NCBI GenBank assembly: GCA_947500295.1
Contig: CANMRM010000003.1
Location: forward strand, 186,001-250,000
Direction: 5' to 3'
Source of the DNA: an uncultured Kordiimonas sp.
GTDB taxonomy: Bacteria > Pseudomonadota > Alphaproteobacteria > Sphingomonadales > Kordiimonadaceae
DNA length: 64,000 nucleotides
Part shown: piece after piece, positions 8,103 to 16,991 of the stretch
How positions within the stretch are numbered: position 1 is the first letter of the stretch
Layout: each line of letters begins with the position of its first letter
Notes under the pieces: model-generated
The model's database searches: none
Seen by the model: only the letters and a program-made list of their open reading frames with translations
What the model was told of the DNA's origin: nothing
Translations under genes and position numbers: made by a program

Positions 8103-8690
8103 TTAGCTTTCAGTAAAGCCCAGGCTGTCCAGAGCGGTTTCCGCAATTGACCATAGTGCGTCGGCGTCCCGAACATCCCGACCCATGACATTGATGCCAA
8201 TCAATAGAGCGAGCAGTGAGCCGCCAACCATGGTCGGGTCCAGATGCGCCGGAACAAACCCGGCATGCTGGCCTGCTTTTGCGATCCGGTTAAACTGTTG
8301 TCGTTTTGTGTCGACAAAAGCCTGCACGCCTTGCGGAGGCGGATTGTCTTCAGATGCCTGCACATAACAATTAATGACCATGCAGCCGCGTGCAGCGGGG
8401 TCTGCTGCGAGCTTCTCGCATATGCACCGAAAAAATTCACGCAGATCTGAGATTGGACAGCAGTCGCTGGTCACATCAGCCTTCAGGTCGATGCCATCAC
8501 TCTGGTATCGTTCAAGCGCTTCGTCGAAGACACGCTCGCGGCTATGGAAGCTATTGTAGAAACTTGACCGGGTAATCGACATGGCAGAAGCCAGATCGGA
8601 AACCGATGTCGGCTCAAAGCCCTTCGCCCAGAAAATATTCATGGCGGTTTCAATAGCATCACCTCTATTGAACTTGGTAGGGCGTCCCAA
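8103..8690 (-). CDS. TetR/AcrR family transcriptional regulator
   Basis: 195-residue repressor-type protein. The N terminus MGRPTKFNRGDAIETAMNIFWAKGF continues into the helix-turn-helix (about 28-50, SVSDLASAMSITRSSFYNSF), typical of TetR; the rest is the ligand/dimer domain and contains CMVINCYVQA, seen in the YcdC/AcrR-like TetR_C group. The start is a TTG with GAGGA eight bases upstream, which gives the usual TetR N terminus. Its targets may be the convergent hydrolase or its own promoter, but no operator is clear. Ligand unknown. Confidence 0.88.
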   Translation of the reverse strand: MGRPTKFNRGDAIETAMNIFWAKGFEPTSVSDLASAMSITRSSFYNSFHSRERVFDEALERYQSDGIDLKADVTSDCCPISDLREFFRCICEKLAADPAARGCMVINCYVQASEDNPPPQGVQAFVDTKRQQFNRIAKAGQHAGFVPAHLDPTMVGGSLLALLIGINVMGRDVRDADALWSIAETALDSLGFTES

Positions 8691-8779
8691 CGGTTTTTTC
8701 CTCTTATAGGTTTGTCGTGCGCTTGTGTGCGTGAAAAACGCAGCAACACTATGGCAACTTCCGGCAATCCTGCAATAAA

Positions 8780-9580
8780 TTACCTGCTATCGCGAATCGA
8801 TTGGAACATTGCCAACAGGTCGGATGCGAGTGCTGTGTCCCCAACGGCAAGCAGGCTGCCGCTTTCCCCTGGGGCATCACCGTGCCAACAGGTGGCTGAT
8901 CCTCCGGCACCCCGGATTATCGGAATAAGCGCCATCATGTCGTAGGACTGCAGGCCGGTCTCCATAACCACGTCCATAAAGCCGCTCGACAAGATCGCAT
9001 AAGCATAACAGTCCATGCCGTATCGGACGAGACGACTGCGTTTCAAAACCTCGTCAAAAATCTGCCGGTCGTCACTGTTGAACAGGTCAGGATCCGTTGT
9101 TGAAATGGTTGCCTGCTCGATGCTGTTACAGCGCCGGGTGTGGATGGGGTTGCCGTTCAGGCTGGCACCGCTTGTCCAGCCGACATACCGTTCCCCCAAA
9201 TAGGGTTGGTCAATCACACCAACAACCGGCACCCCCTCGAACTTGAGGCCAATCAGGGTTCCCCAGGTCGGCAGGCCGGAAATGAAAGCACGCGTTCCGT
9301 CGATAGGGTCCAAAACCCATTCAAAAGGGCTGTCTGTTGCCTTGGTGCCGAACTCTTCGCCGACTATCGCGTGATCGGGATAGTGCGTCTCGATCACGGC
9401 GCGGATCGCTTCTTCTGCTCCGCGGTCAGCGAGTGTTACGGGGTCAAAGCCTGTGTCCCCCAGTTTGTTGTCCACGTCCATTGACTGCCTGAAGTGCTTC
9501 AGGGTGACGTCTGCGGCGGCATCGGCGAGACGGGATGCGAACCGGGAAAGTTCTTGAGTTTGATCGTTGGTCAGGGGCAT
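8780..9580 (-). CDS. Inositol monophosphatase family protein, histidinol-phosphatase (HisN)-like
   Basis: Mg2+-dependent phosphatase, 266 residues. It contains the IMPase metal motifs GEEFG (about 75-79) and WVLDPIDGTRAFISGLP (about 88-104), plus the second metal motif QSYDMMALIPIIRGAGG near residue 213, in which the Asp binds metal. The phrase DGTRAFISGLPTWGTLIGL is characteristic of the HisN-type histidinol-phosphatase subgroup in alphaproteobacteria. The ATG at 9580 gives the normal N terminus; an upstream TTG at 9631 would add 17 residues that are not conserved-looking. Neighbouring genes are not histidine genes, so the substrate is inferred from similarity only. Confidence 0.85.
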   Translation of the reverse strand: MPLTNDQTQELSRFASRLADAAADVTLKHFRQSMDVDNKLGDTGFDPVTLADRGAEEAIRAVIETHYPDHAIVGEEFGTKATDSPFEWVLDPIDGTRAFISGLPTWGTLIGLKFEGVPVVGVIDQPYLGERYVGWTSGASLNGNPIHTRRCNSIEQATISTTDPDLFNSDDRQIFDEVLKRSRLVRYGMDCYAYAILSSGFMDVVMETGLQSYDMMALIPIIRGAGGSATCWHGDAPGESGSLLAVGDTALASDLLAMFQSIRDSR

Positions 9581-9681
9581 GGCGCAGCAACTATCCGGCA
9601 ATTTGAAAAAGGGGCGAATGACATCTTGCAAAAGCCCATGTGTTAGACCACAAATTGGCGGCTTAGATCAATGGAGTGGTC

Positions 9682-10812
9682 ATGCAAAAGCTGGATTTTC
9701 TTGTTGTCGGGGCCGGGATTGCCGGTGCAGGTATTGCCTATCGCCTTGTCGGGCAAGGCGCGGTGATGCTTGTTGATATGGAAGAGCAGGCTGGATTTCA
9801 TACAACCGGCCGTTCGGCGGCATTTTTTGCAGAAACTTATGGCGGCGAAATGCTGCAACCGCTGACCACGGCTTCCAAGGATTTTCTGCACAGTCCCCCT
9901 GTTGGTTTTTGTGAAGCACCGCTGATTACCGATTTGGGGGCGATTCATGTATTTGACGCCGGGCAAAAAGAACGGGCACTGGCCTTGTTCGCACGCGACC
10001 AAAAGGTCTTGCCTCACATCGAACTTTTGGATGCTGACGCTCTTCAGGAAGCCACTCCCCAGCTGAAGACCGGGCGTTTTGCAGGCGGGATTAAAGATGG
10101 GGACTGCGGGAACCTTGATGTTGCTGCCCTGCACCAGGGGTACTTGCGGGCGGCAAAAAAAATGGGGCTGGAAGTCAAATTGGGGGCTCCGTTAGAAAAA
10201 GCGACATTCGTGGATGGTGTTTGGCGCGTACAGATCGGGCGGGAAGAAGTTGAGGCTCGGGTCATTGTCAATTGTGCCGGTTGCTGGGGCGACGTCATTG
10301 CCGAGCGCTGCGGTGTGCTGCCCATTGGCCTGGAGCCCCTGCGCCGTACGCTGGTGACCATTCCCAACCCGGACGGATTGCCTTTTGACAAGAGCCTGCC
10401 CGTGATCATCGATTTTGACGAAGCCTTTTATTTCAAGCCTGAGGGTGCCGGGTATCTGGTGTCTCCGGCGGATGAAACGCCAAGCGTCCCGTGCGACAGC
10501 CAGCCGGAACTGGAGGATGTTGCTGTCGCGGTTGACCACTTTGAGAGAGCAACCAACTCCAGCGTCAGCCGCATCGAGGCCAAATGGTCCGGATTGCGCA
10601 CTTTTGCCCCGGACCGGGCACCGGTTATCGGTTTTGACGCCGACAACCCGGGCTTTTTCTGGAATGTGGGACAGGGGGGGTATGGCATTCAGACATCGCC
10701 TGCCTGGTCCCGGTACGCGGCTGGATTATTGCTCGACAAGGGTATGCCTGACGATCTGGCCCGCTTGGGTGTGGACCGGGCCTGGTATGATCCCGCCCGG
10801 TTCCGTCGCTGA
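9682..10812 (+). CDS. FAD-dependent oxidoreductase (DAO family)
   Basis: 376-residue flavoenzyme of the D-amino-acid/glycine oxidase type. The N terminus carries the Rossmann FAD motif DFLVVGAGIAGAGIAYRL, followed by the second FAD contact FHTTGRSAAFF, VIVNCAGCWGD in the middle and the C-terminal GLRTFAPDRAPVIGFD and WNVGQGGYGIQTSPAWS motifs. The substrate is likely a D-amino acid, glycine or sarcosine-like amine, or a 2-hydroxy acid; this subgroup is often only annotated as FAD-dependent oxidoreductase. The ATG at 9682 has GGAG five bases upstream. It is divergent from the IMPase-family gene and is a single-gene unit. Confidence 0.9.
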   Translation: MQKLDFLVVGAGIAGAGIAYRLVGQGAVMLVDMEEQAGFHTTGRSAAFFAETYGGEMLQPLTTASKDFLHSPPVGFCEAPLITDLGAIHVFDAGQKERALALFARDQKVLPHIELLDADALQEATPQLKTGRFAGGIKDGDCGNLDVAALHQGYLRAAKKMGLEVKLGAPLEKATFVDGVWRVQIGREEVEARVIVNCAGCWGDVIAERCGVLPIGLEPLRRTLVTIPNPDGLPFDKSLPVIIDFDEAFYFKPEGAGYLVSPADETPSVPCDSQPELEDVAVAVDHFERATNSSVSRIEAKWSGLRTFAPDRAPVIGFDADNPGFFWNVGQGGYGIQTSPAWSRYAAGLLLDKGMPDDLARLGVDRAWYDPARFRR

Positions 10813-10838
10813 AGACTGCCCTCGATGCCAGTTTTGTC

Positions 10839-11093
10839 TCAGTCGTGCGCGTGTCGTCCGCCGTGCCGGCGCTTGCCGAACAAAAAGACCAGCAGAACTG
10901 CGCCCACAGTAGCGGAGATTAACTCACCCATAAGGCCGGTTGGGCCGAGCCCTGCAAGACCAAACAGAAAATCGCCGATAACTCCGCCCAGAACACCGAG
11001 AATGATGTTGCCGATCGCGCCGTAGCCTTCACCGCGGAGGATATGCCCCGCCAAATAACCGGCCCCTGCGCCTATCAAAATAGTCCAGATCAT
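10839..11093 (-). CDS. GlsB/YeaQ/YmgE family stress-response membrane protein
   Basis: 84-residue integral membrane protein, often called transglycosylase-associated protein. It has three Gly-rich hydrophobic segments with the family pattern GAGAGYLAGHILRGEGYG and IILGVLGGVIGDFLFGLAG, and ends in a basic/His tail. A clear GGAG site lies upstream of the ATG. It sits 28 bp after a second small membrane-protein gene, forming a likely stress-induced pair. Biochemical function is not established for the family. Confidence 0.9.
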   Translation of the reverse strand: MIWTILIGAGAGYLAGHILRGEGYGAIGNIILGVLGGVIGDFLFGLAGLGPTGLMGELISATVGAVLLVFLFGKRRHGGRHAHD

Positions 11094-11121
11094 GATGTGT
11101 CTCCTTCAAGCTCGTTGCGTC

Positions 11122-11328
11122 TCAGTAACGACCGTAGCGTCGGCCATAATCAAGCTCGCGGCGGAGCTCTTCGTTGCGGTACTGGCTAAGGCTGTAGATA
11201 GCCCACATGGCCGCAACGGGCCATCCGATGATCGTCAGCCACAACAGGGCACAAAACAAGCCCTGAAACGGACGGTTGATCGTGAAGAAAACAATGGGTG
11301 GTAAGAAAATCGCCATCAACAGGCGCAT
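11122..11328 (-). CDS. YqaE/Pmp3-like small membrane protein
   Basis: 68 residues with two hydrophobic segments (about 3-20 and 24-47) and a basic Tyr/Arg tail (RRELDYGRRYGRY). The pattern of two short helices with LLWLTIIGWPVAAMWAIY resembles the YqaE/Pmp3 proteolipid family, linked to membrane potential under salt or cold stress. Strong AGGAGG site before the ATG. Probably co-transcribed with the GlsB-like gene downstream. Family membership is moderately sure. Confidence 0.75.
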   Translation of the reverse strand: MRLLMAIFLPPIVFFTINRPFQGLFCALLWLTIIGWPVAAMWAIYSLSQYRNEELRRELDYGRRYGRY

Positions 11329-11548
11329 GTGGTCCTCCTGTTACCTCGCTGTTAAGTCTTTTTTTATCGTTTGTTATTTAAAACACATAAGTATCGTGTT
11401 GCCCGATTCAAGGTGCGACCGGGGTTCGAAATATCAATTGGGGCTTAATTGAAGCTGTTAAATGCATCGCGTGCCAGCCCGCTGGGCTGATCAAACGCAG
11501 GGGTTTTGCTGGTCCGGTGCAAATTTGTAACGTGTGTGGAACAATTGC

Positions 11549-12913
11549 ATGATCGCTTTTCTTCGGAATTTCAAAGTTAATGTGCGCATCTGGATGCTGA
11601 CGATTCTGTCGCTTCTCGGCACTGTTTTTATTGTCTGGCAGTACAGCTCGCTGGTGCAGGAGCTTAATGAGGGCATCGTGTCGGCCGCCGAGGCCGAATC
11701 GCACCAGTTCACGGTCTATGTCTATACTGGCGTTTTGTTTGTGGTCGTGCTGGGTCTGTCCATTTCCATCATTTCGAGTGTGATGGGGCCGTTGCGACGG
11801 CTTCAAATGGAGCTCACCGCTCTTTCTGAAGGGAAATACGATCAGCCGGTAACGGATATGGATCATGGTGATGGTATTGCCGCGATGGCGCGTGCCGCAG
11901 AATTTTTGCGGCAAAACTCGCTCGAAACCGAGCGCCTCAGAAGCGAAGCAGAAGAAGCACGCCAAGCGAGGGAAGAGCATGAACGCCTTCTTGCGGAGCA
12001 GGAACGCGAAGCAGAACAGGCGCGTATCGCAGAAGAAAACGCCCAGTCTGAGAAGTCAGCAAAAGAGCGTCAGAAAATGCAGGAAGAACTCGCAGGTTCT
12101 TTCGAGCATGAAATTTCAGGTGTTATTCAGTCGCTGTCGGGCTCTGTTGCGGAGCTGCAAATGGCGTCTGACACAATGTCCGAAGCGATCGAGCAGACAG
12201 GCTTCGAGGTCAACGCGGCGGCATCGGCGACGGACGCGACGAGCCAGGATATGATCTCGGTTGCCGAGGCAACTGAAGGCCTGACTGGTGCCATTGGCGA
12301 GATTAGAACGCAGGTGGAGTCGGCAAATGACACCACCATGAACGCCATGGAGGTTGCAAAAGAAGCCGAGACCCGGGTCGGGTCACTTGCGACCGCATCA
12401 GACCGTATTGCCGAGGTGATAACCCTGATTAACGAGATTGCGGAACAAACCAATCTATTGGCTCTGAATGCCACGATCGAAGCTGCGCGAGCCGGTGACG
12501 CAGGCAAAGGGTTTGCTGTGGTGGCCAGTGAAGTGAAATCGCTTGCCAACCAGACGGCGAAAGCCACGCAGGAAATTGAAGACCAGGTCAATGCCATGCA
12601 AGCGGCTACGAATGACACTGTAAGCTCGGTCAACTCGATCCGGGATGCAATCAGTCAGGTTAGTGAAATCTCGGGCATGATCGCCGCTGCCGTGGTGGAG
12701 CAGGAGGCATCCACCGGTGAAATCAGCCGCAGTGTTCAGAACGCCAGCCAGGGCACGGCTAACCTTGGCCAGAATGTGGGCCGCGTGCAGGAAATGGCTC
12801 AGCGCAGTTCAGGTGCATCAACGGTTGTTGGTGAAGCGGCTGGTGGTCTGGCGGAGCAAGCTGGCGTACTGGAGCAGGCAGTAACCAATTTCCTCACGCG
12901 TGTTCGGGCGTGA
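11549..12913 (+). CDS. Methyl-accepting chemotaxis protein without periplasmic sensor domain
   Basis: Signal transducer of 454 residues. Two membrane helices (about 15-33 and 55-78) are separated by only some 20 residues, so there is almost no periplasmic ligand domain. A HAMP domain (about 78-130) and a Glu/Arg-rich coiled coil follow, then the MCP signalling domain with the hairpin tip [22 protein letters not shown] and the [15 protein letters not shown] segment. The ATG at 11549 was preferred to the GTG at 11534. A chemoreceptor without sensor domain may read membrane or cytoplasmic state, or act as an accessory. A terminator follows; no che genes are adjacent. Confidence 0.92.
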   Translation: MIAFLRNFKVNVRIWMLTILSLLGTVFIVWQYSSLVQELNEGIVSAAEAESHQFTVYVYTGVLFVVVLGLSISIISSVMGPLRRLQMELTALSEGKYDQPVTDMDHGDGIAAMARAAEFLRQNSLETERLRSEAEEARQAREEHERLLAEQEREAEQARIAEENAQSEKSAKERQKMQEELAGSFEHEISGVIQSLSGSVAELQMASDTMSEAIEQTGFEVNAAASATDATSQDMISVAEATEGLTGAIGEIRTQVESANDTTMNAMEVAKEAETRVGSLATASDRIAEVITLINEIAEQTNLLALNATIEAARAGDAGKGFAVVASEVKSLANQTAKATQEIEDQVNAMQAATNDTVSSVNSIRDAISQVSEISGMIAAAVVEQEASTGEISRSVQNASQGTANLGQNVGRVQEMAQRSSGASTVVGEAAGGLAEQAGVLEQAVTNFLTRVRA

Positions 12914-12934
12914 CACCTGAAACCGGATTGGAGA

Positions 12935-12961
12935 AAAAGCCGCCCTGTGGGGCGGTTTTTT
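12935..12961. terminator. Bidirectional rho-independent terminator
   Basis: CCGCCC (12940-12945) pairs with GGGCGG (12950-12955) with a 4-base loop, flanked by AAAAAG on the left and TTTTTT on the right. It can stop both the chemoreceptor transcript (+) and the convergent GGCT-like gene (-). Confidence 0.85.
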
Positions 12962-12976
12962 ATGACTTGAACGGGC

Positions 12977-13411
12977 CTATTCGGCAAATGCCGCGATATG
13001 TTCCTGGTACCAGCGCGGAAACCCGTAATCCCTGGCAGCTTTGCTCATCAGGTTGATGTAGGTGCTTTTGGGGGCGCCGGTTGTTTCCTCTGCGCCGATG
13101 TAAACCATAGCGGGAACCAGTTTTCCTCCGCGGGTTTGGACCATCACTGCCTCTGGCAAGTAGGAGTTTTCAGTCATTTTAGCAGCATGGGTGTCGTAAA
13201 GCTGGTTCAATTCCTTATGGGTCAGATTGGCCAGAATGCCGTAGACAACACCATCACCGTTGTCGACAAGGTTTGCATGTGGGGCGATGACCAGCTCGTA
13301 GCCACTGATCATTGCAGGTGCAAACGCTCGTTTGGGAATTCCGGCTTTTTCAAGCATCGGAAGACTCATGAACGAGCCATATAAAAAAACCTGTACCTTG
13401 CGGGCGCGCAT
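12977..13411 (-). CDS. Gamma-glutamylcyclotransferase (AIG2)-like protein
   Basis: 144 residues. The N terminus MRARKVQVFLYGSFMS contains the YGSxM motif of the GGCT/AIG2 beta-barrel fold that binds the gamma-glutamyl carboxylate. VVYGILANLTHKELNQLYD in the middle is the family's helix region; a candidate catalytic acid is the Glu in PEAVMV or MTENSYLPEA, which I cannot fix. The ATG at 13411 is preceded by AAGGGGA at good spacing; the ATG at 13432 has no ribosome site. Substrate unknown; these proteins act on gamma-glutamyl amines or peptides. Confidence 0.8.
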   Translation of the reverse strand: MRARKVQVFLYGSFMSLPMLEKAGIPKRAFAPAMISGYELVIAPHANLVDNGDGVVYGILANLTHKELNQLYDTHAAKMTENSYLPEAVMVQTRGGKLVPAMVYIGAEETTGAPKSTYINLMSKAARDYGFPRWYQEHIAAFAE

Positions 13412-13606
13412 ACCGTCCCCTTCTGGAGTCATTTTTTAGTTTTCTACCCACCGAACCTCCCTTCTTAAGGAAAGATCGTTATTAAATCGTAACCAAAGGT
13501 CGAGATACCGCAGCACACAGTATGCACCTTGCCAAACCTGAGCCCTTTCTGAAGCACATTTTGACGGAAACAGGTCGCGCAGTGGACGGTGTCGGAACCC
13601 CCTGCC

Positions 13607-14869
13607 TCAATCCAGCGGGGCACCGGCCTTTTCCTTGAAAGTGAAGGCGGTCAGGAAAGATACCAGAGCGAAAACAAGCAGATAATAGGCCGGGGCTATC
13701 GGGTCATTTGTTGACCTGATCAACCAGGCAGCAATCATCGGCGTGGTGCCCCCAAATATGCCTACGGCCAGATTGTAGGAAACGGCAGTGCCGGTGCAGC
13801 GCACGTTGCGCGGCAATTGCTCCACATTGGCTGCAGCAATCGGGCCGCTGAAAATCCCTACAAGAACGGCGAGGATTGCCTCGCCGGCAAAAATGCTCGC
13901 AGGATTGGTGGAATGCATCAGCATGAAGCAGGGCACCGCACCCAGCAGCACACCGCCCATGCCTACCAGTAAAACCGGTTTGCGCCCAATACGATCAGAG
14001 AGTTTGGCGGCCAGCGGCATTACGACGAGCATCAACACCATAGCGGCGGTATTGAGGTCGAAGGCTATTTCGCCAGCGAGCTGATCGATCTCCTTCATGT
14101 AGGTAACCGAATAAACGAACACCAGATAGAATGCGACGCCGGAACCCGCGTTCAGCCCGATGATGCGCGCGAGCGACCCCAAATGGTCGCGGACCAGCAA
14201 TGTAACCGGTGCAGTGCCTTCTTTGGGAGGCTCATGGTCTTTCAGGCCGCGGCGCAGCCACAAGCCCATAACCGCAATGCTGCCGCCCATCAGAAACGGA
14301 ATGCGCCAGCCCCAATCTGATATCTGTTCCGGTGTCAGCAAATTGGTGAATATGGCACCAACGCCCGAACCCACAAGAATGCCGGCAACGGCGCCCCATG
14401 TGCTCCAGCTTGTCAGGAAACCGCGCGATTTTGCTGGTGCATGCTCGGCCAGAAACACAGAGGAGCTGGTGTATTCACCGCCAACAGACAGGCCCTGGAT
14501 GATGCGCAACAGCACAACCAGTATCGGGGCTGCAATGCCGATATGTTCGTGAGAGGGCAACAGCCCCAGTATCATGGTTGGCAGGGCCATCATGAAAATG
14601 GAAATCATCAGTACTTGCGGTCTGCCAACCACATCGCCGAGCCGCCCGAGCAGCATGCCACCGAGGGGTCGGGCCAAAAATCCGGCGGCAAAGGCACCAA
14701 ATGCAGCAATCACCGAAATACTGGGGTCTTCTGATGGAAAAAATTTTTGGCCGATAACGATGGCAAAATAGCCGTAGATCGCAAAATCATACCATTCCAT
14801 CACGTTGCCAACGATGCCGCTGGCAATCACTTTACCCTTTTTGGCTGAAACGTCTTGCGCATCGGTCAT
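13607..14869 (-). CDS. MFS transporter, metabolite:H+ symporter (MHS) family
   Basis: 420-residue inner-membrane carrier with about 12 hydrophobic helices. The N terminus GNVMEWYDFAIYGYFA, the loop GRLGDVVGRPQVLMISI, and QGLSVGGEYTSSSVFLAEHA are hallmarks of the MHS family (ProP, KgtP, ShiA). Substrates in this family are betaine/proline, 2-oxoglutarate, citrate or shikimate-like acids; the sequence does not let me choose. ATG at 14869 has GGGGA upstream with good spacing; a further upstream start at 14911 lacks conserved residues. Divergent from the yciI/sigma gene pair with about 330 bp between. Confidence 0.9.
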   Translation of the reverse strand: MTDAQDVSAKKGKVIASGIVGNVMEWYDFAIYGYFAIVIGQKFFPSEDPSISVIAAFGAFAAGFLARPLGGMLLGRLGDVVGRPQVLMISIFMMALPTMILGLLPSHEHIGIAAPILVVLLRIIQGLSVGGEYTSSSVFLAEHAPAKSRGFLTSWSTWGAVAGILVGSGVGAIFTNLLTPEQISDWGWRIPFLMGGSIAVMGLWLRRGLKDHEPPKEGTAPVTLLVRDHLGSLARIIGLNAGSGVAFYLVFVYSVTYMKEIDQLAGEIAFDLNTAAMVLMLVVMPLAAKLSDRIGRKPVLLVGMGGVLLGAVPCFMLMHSTNPASIFAGEAILAVLVGIFSGPIAAANVEQLPRNVRCTGTAVSYNLAVGIFGGTTPMIAAWLIRSTNDPIAPAYYLLVFALVSFLTAFTFKEKAGAPLD

Positions 14870-15196
14870 TGATAGTCCCCCAATTTCTTTCACCCACAAC
14901 CGCGGTATCACAAAAGCGCGCTGGTGTCTTGAGGGTAGGCGGCCTTCTTGCCCAGATCGGTGTTTTGGATCCGGACTTGCAACAAGTTTGTCGCCAAACC
15001 TTAAAACCTGTCGCAGTTTGTGCGAACATTATGACAAGAAACAGGTCCGCCTAATCCTTGGCCATCGGATTGGCTGGCCGAATCGCACTATTTGAGGTGA
15101 AATGTCAAAATGCAGGACCGTACTTCGTCAATGGGTCAGGTTCAGCAAGAATGCTGACCCTGTTAACCCGAGACGTGAACAGCGAAAGATAAAACG
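14870..15196. other. Divergent control region MHS transporter / yciI
   Basis: No gene is seen in this 327-bp stretch. Its right half contains a candidate ECF-type promoter and a hairpin with two alternative pairings (GGGTCAG at 15133-15139 with CTGACCC at 15154-15160, or an inner CAGCA/TGCTG pair), listed separately or under findings. Confidence 0.5.
15103..15129 (+). promoter_or_regulatory. Candidate ECF-sigma promoter of the yciI-ECF42 operon
   Basis: TGTCAA (15103-15108) and CGTC (15126-15129) are separated by 17 bases, the layout of ECF promoters. As I recall, published ECF42 targets have TGTCGA near -35 and CGTC-like bases near -10. The distance to yciI (15197) leaves a leader of about 60 bases that contains the GGGTCAG/CTGACCC hairpin. 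Prediction only. Confidence 0.4.
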
Positions 15197-15550
15197 ATGA
15201 AGACCTTTGCCCTTCTCCTTAACCATGCCCCCGACCGTTATGTTGGTCTGTCTGAGGACGATTATATGACGATTATTCAGGACTATGTCGCCTGGACCGA
15301 AAAACTCACCGCCGAAGGCGTCTATGTTGGCGGCGAAAAGCTGGCTGATGGCCCCGGCAGGGTTTTGACCAAGTCAGACGCAGGTGTTGAGGTTCATGAC
15401 ACGCCGCTGGCTGAGCTTGCCGAAGTTCTGGGTGGCTTTATGATGATCAAGGCTACTGACTATGATGCGGCGGTTGAGATCGCCAGGACCTGCCCGCACA
15501 TGGTGCACAACAACGGTCTGGAAATTAGAGAAATCCAGCAAGTTGACTAG
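15197..15550 (+). CDS. YciI/DGPF-domain protein
   Basis: 117-residue small protein of the YCII superfamily (ferredoxin-like fold, dimeric). The family motif is seen as KLADGPGRVL, where DGP matches the DGPF signature, and the N terminus MKTFALLLNHAPDRY is typical. It is followed 15 bp later by an ECF42 sigma factor, the partner such DGPF proteins classically accompany; the pair is thought to form a one-operon regulatory unit in which the DGPF protein is the regulated product or a modulator. Enzymatic activity of the group is not established. Confidence 0.92.
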   Translation: MKTFALLLNHAPDRYVGLSEDDYMTIIQDYVAWTEKLTAEGVYVGGEKLADGPGRVLTKSDAGVEVHDTPLAELAEVLGGFMMIKATDYDAAVEIARTCPHMVHNNGLEIREIQQVD

Positions 15551-15565
15551 AGGACGTTGGCCCTG

Positions 15566-16861
15566 ATGACCAGATCACCATCTGATCCTTTAAGCGACCA
15601 GGTTGTCCGTCACCAGCTTGAACGGCTGGCGCGCCGCGAGCGTGGCCGGTTGGTGGCGGACCTCGTGAGCAAGCTTGGCTCCGCCCGCCTGCAGATGGCC
15701 GAGGACGTGGTGCAGGATGCCATCATTGCCGCAATGGCAACCTGGCCTTACAAGGGCATGCCCGACAATCCGGGCGGTTGGCTCAACCGGGTTGCACGCA
15801 ACAAGGCATACGACCGTCTCCGGCGTGAAGGTCGCGAAGTATGCCTGCCGGACGAAGACCGGGCACCCGGTGGGGCACGGTCTGCTGATGAAAATGATGG
15901 CGAACATGGCCGATTTTTTGGTGCGCAGGTCGAAGACCCGGAATTGAAACTCATGTTTCTGTGCTGTCATCCGGAAATCGGCACAGAAGATCAACTCATG
16001 CTGACGCTAAAGGTTGTCAGTGGGTTTACCGCAAGGGATATTGCCGCTGTTTTCCTGAAAAAAGAAGCAGCCGTCGGACAGCGGCTGGCGCGGGCCAAGC
16101 GTAAACTGCGTGCTATCGATACCAGTTTGACGGATGGGCCGAGCCGGTTTGAAGTTCGCAAGCGACTGCCCACCGTATTGAAGGTCATTTACCTGATGTT
16201 CAGTCTTGGTTACGCGCCGCGACGGGGTGACAGCCTGATCTTGAGAGATGTTGCTGAAGAGGCGCTTCGGTTGTCGGGGGCGGTGGCGGAAGGCAAGGAA
16301 ACCCGGCTGCCTGCGGCGGACGCGCTGGTCGCCTTGTTGTCGTTCCAGGCTTCAAGGTTCGACGCACGAGTAGACTCCGAAGGCAACATGGTGCTTTTGC
16401 GGGATCAAAATCGGTCTTTGTGGAACAGGCAACTGATCGACAACGGCTTTGCCCACCTGCGCATGGCACAAAAGGGTGATGAGCTGACCCGCTATCATCT
16501 GGAGGCGGCTATTGCTGCCGGTCACGCGGCAGCGCCTGATTTTGCACATACGAACTGGGATCAGATGCTGAGAGTATACAGCAACCTGGAAACCATGACA
16601 CAGTCGCCAATTGTCGCGATCAACGCCTGTGTCGCCGAGGCGTTTTCAGGAGCGCCCGAAGAGGCCTTTCTCAAGCTGGAAGTTCTGGCTCAGCACGAAC
16701 AGTTGCAGTCCTTTGCGCCATATCATACGGCCCGGGGCGAAGTGCTGCGCATGCTCAAGCGCCCCGCCGATGCAGCCAAGAGTTTCAAGGAAGCCCTGGA
16801 ATGTGATGCTTCATCCCCCGTGGTAAAGCATTTGCGCGACCGGCTTGCTACTTGTGTTTAG
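15566..16861 (+). CDS. ECF42-group RNA polymerase sigma factor with C-terminal TPR-like extension
   Basis: 431 residues, much longer than a typical ECF sigma (about 200). Region 2 includes AEDVVQDAIIAAMATWPYKGMPDNPGGWL, region 4 LKVVSGFTARDIAAVFLKKEAAVGQRL. From residue 185 comes the conserved C-terminal domain of the group (MFSLGYAPR, SLWNRQLIDNGF, RYHLEAAIAAGHA, SPIVAINACVAEAFSG, YHTARGEVLRML), ending in TPR-like helices. This extension, not an anti-sigma factor, is believed to control ECF42 proteins. ATG at 15566 chosen; a TTG nine bases earlier is possible. It lies directly downstream of its DGPF partner. Confidence 0.93.
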   Translation: MTRSPSDPLSDQVVRHQLERLARRERGRLVADLVSKLGSARLQMAEDVVQDAIIAAMATWPYKGMPDNPGGWLNRVARNKAYDRLRREGREVCLPDEDRAPGGARSADENDGEHGRFFGAQVEDPELKLMFLCCHPEIGTEDQLMLTLKVVSGFTARDIAAVFLKKEAAVGQRLARAKRKLRAIDTSLTDGPSRFEVRKRLPTVLKVIYLMFSLGYAPRRGDSLILRDVAEEALRLSGAVAEGKETRLPAADALVALLSFQASRFDARVDSEGNMVLLRDQNRSLWNRQLIDNGFAHLRMAQKGDELTRYHLEAAIAAGHAAAPDFAHTNWDQMLRVYSNLETMTQSPIVAINACVAEAFSGAPEEAFLKLEVLAQHEQLQSFAPYHTARGEVLRMLKRPADAAKSFKEALECDASSPVVKHLRDRLATCV

Positions 16862-16991
16862 CTGGCAAGTTTCCGTAAAAAAATTTTAGTGGTGGTCTGT
16901 CAAATTTATCGATAAAGTTGTTTTGTTCTGGTTGGGGCATCGGCTCGTACGCGAGCGCCAGGAGTATATGTAAACAGGTAGCGGTGCACCC

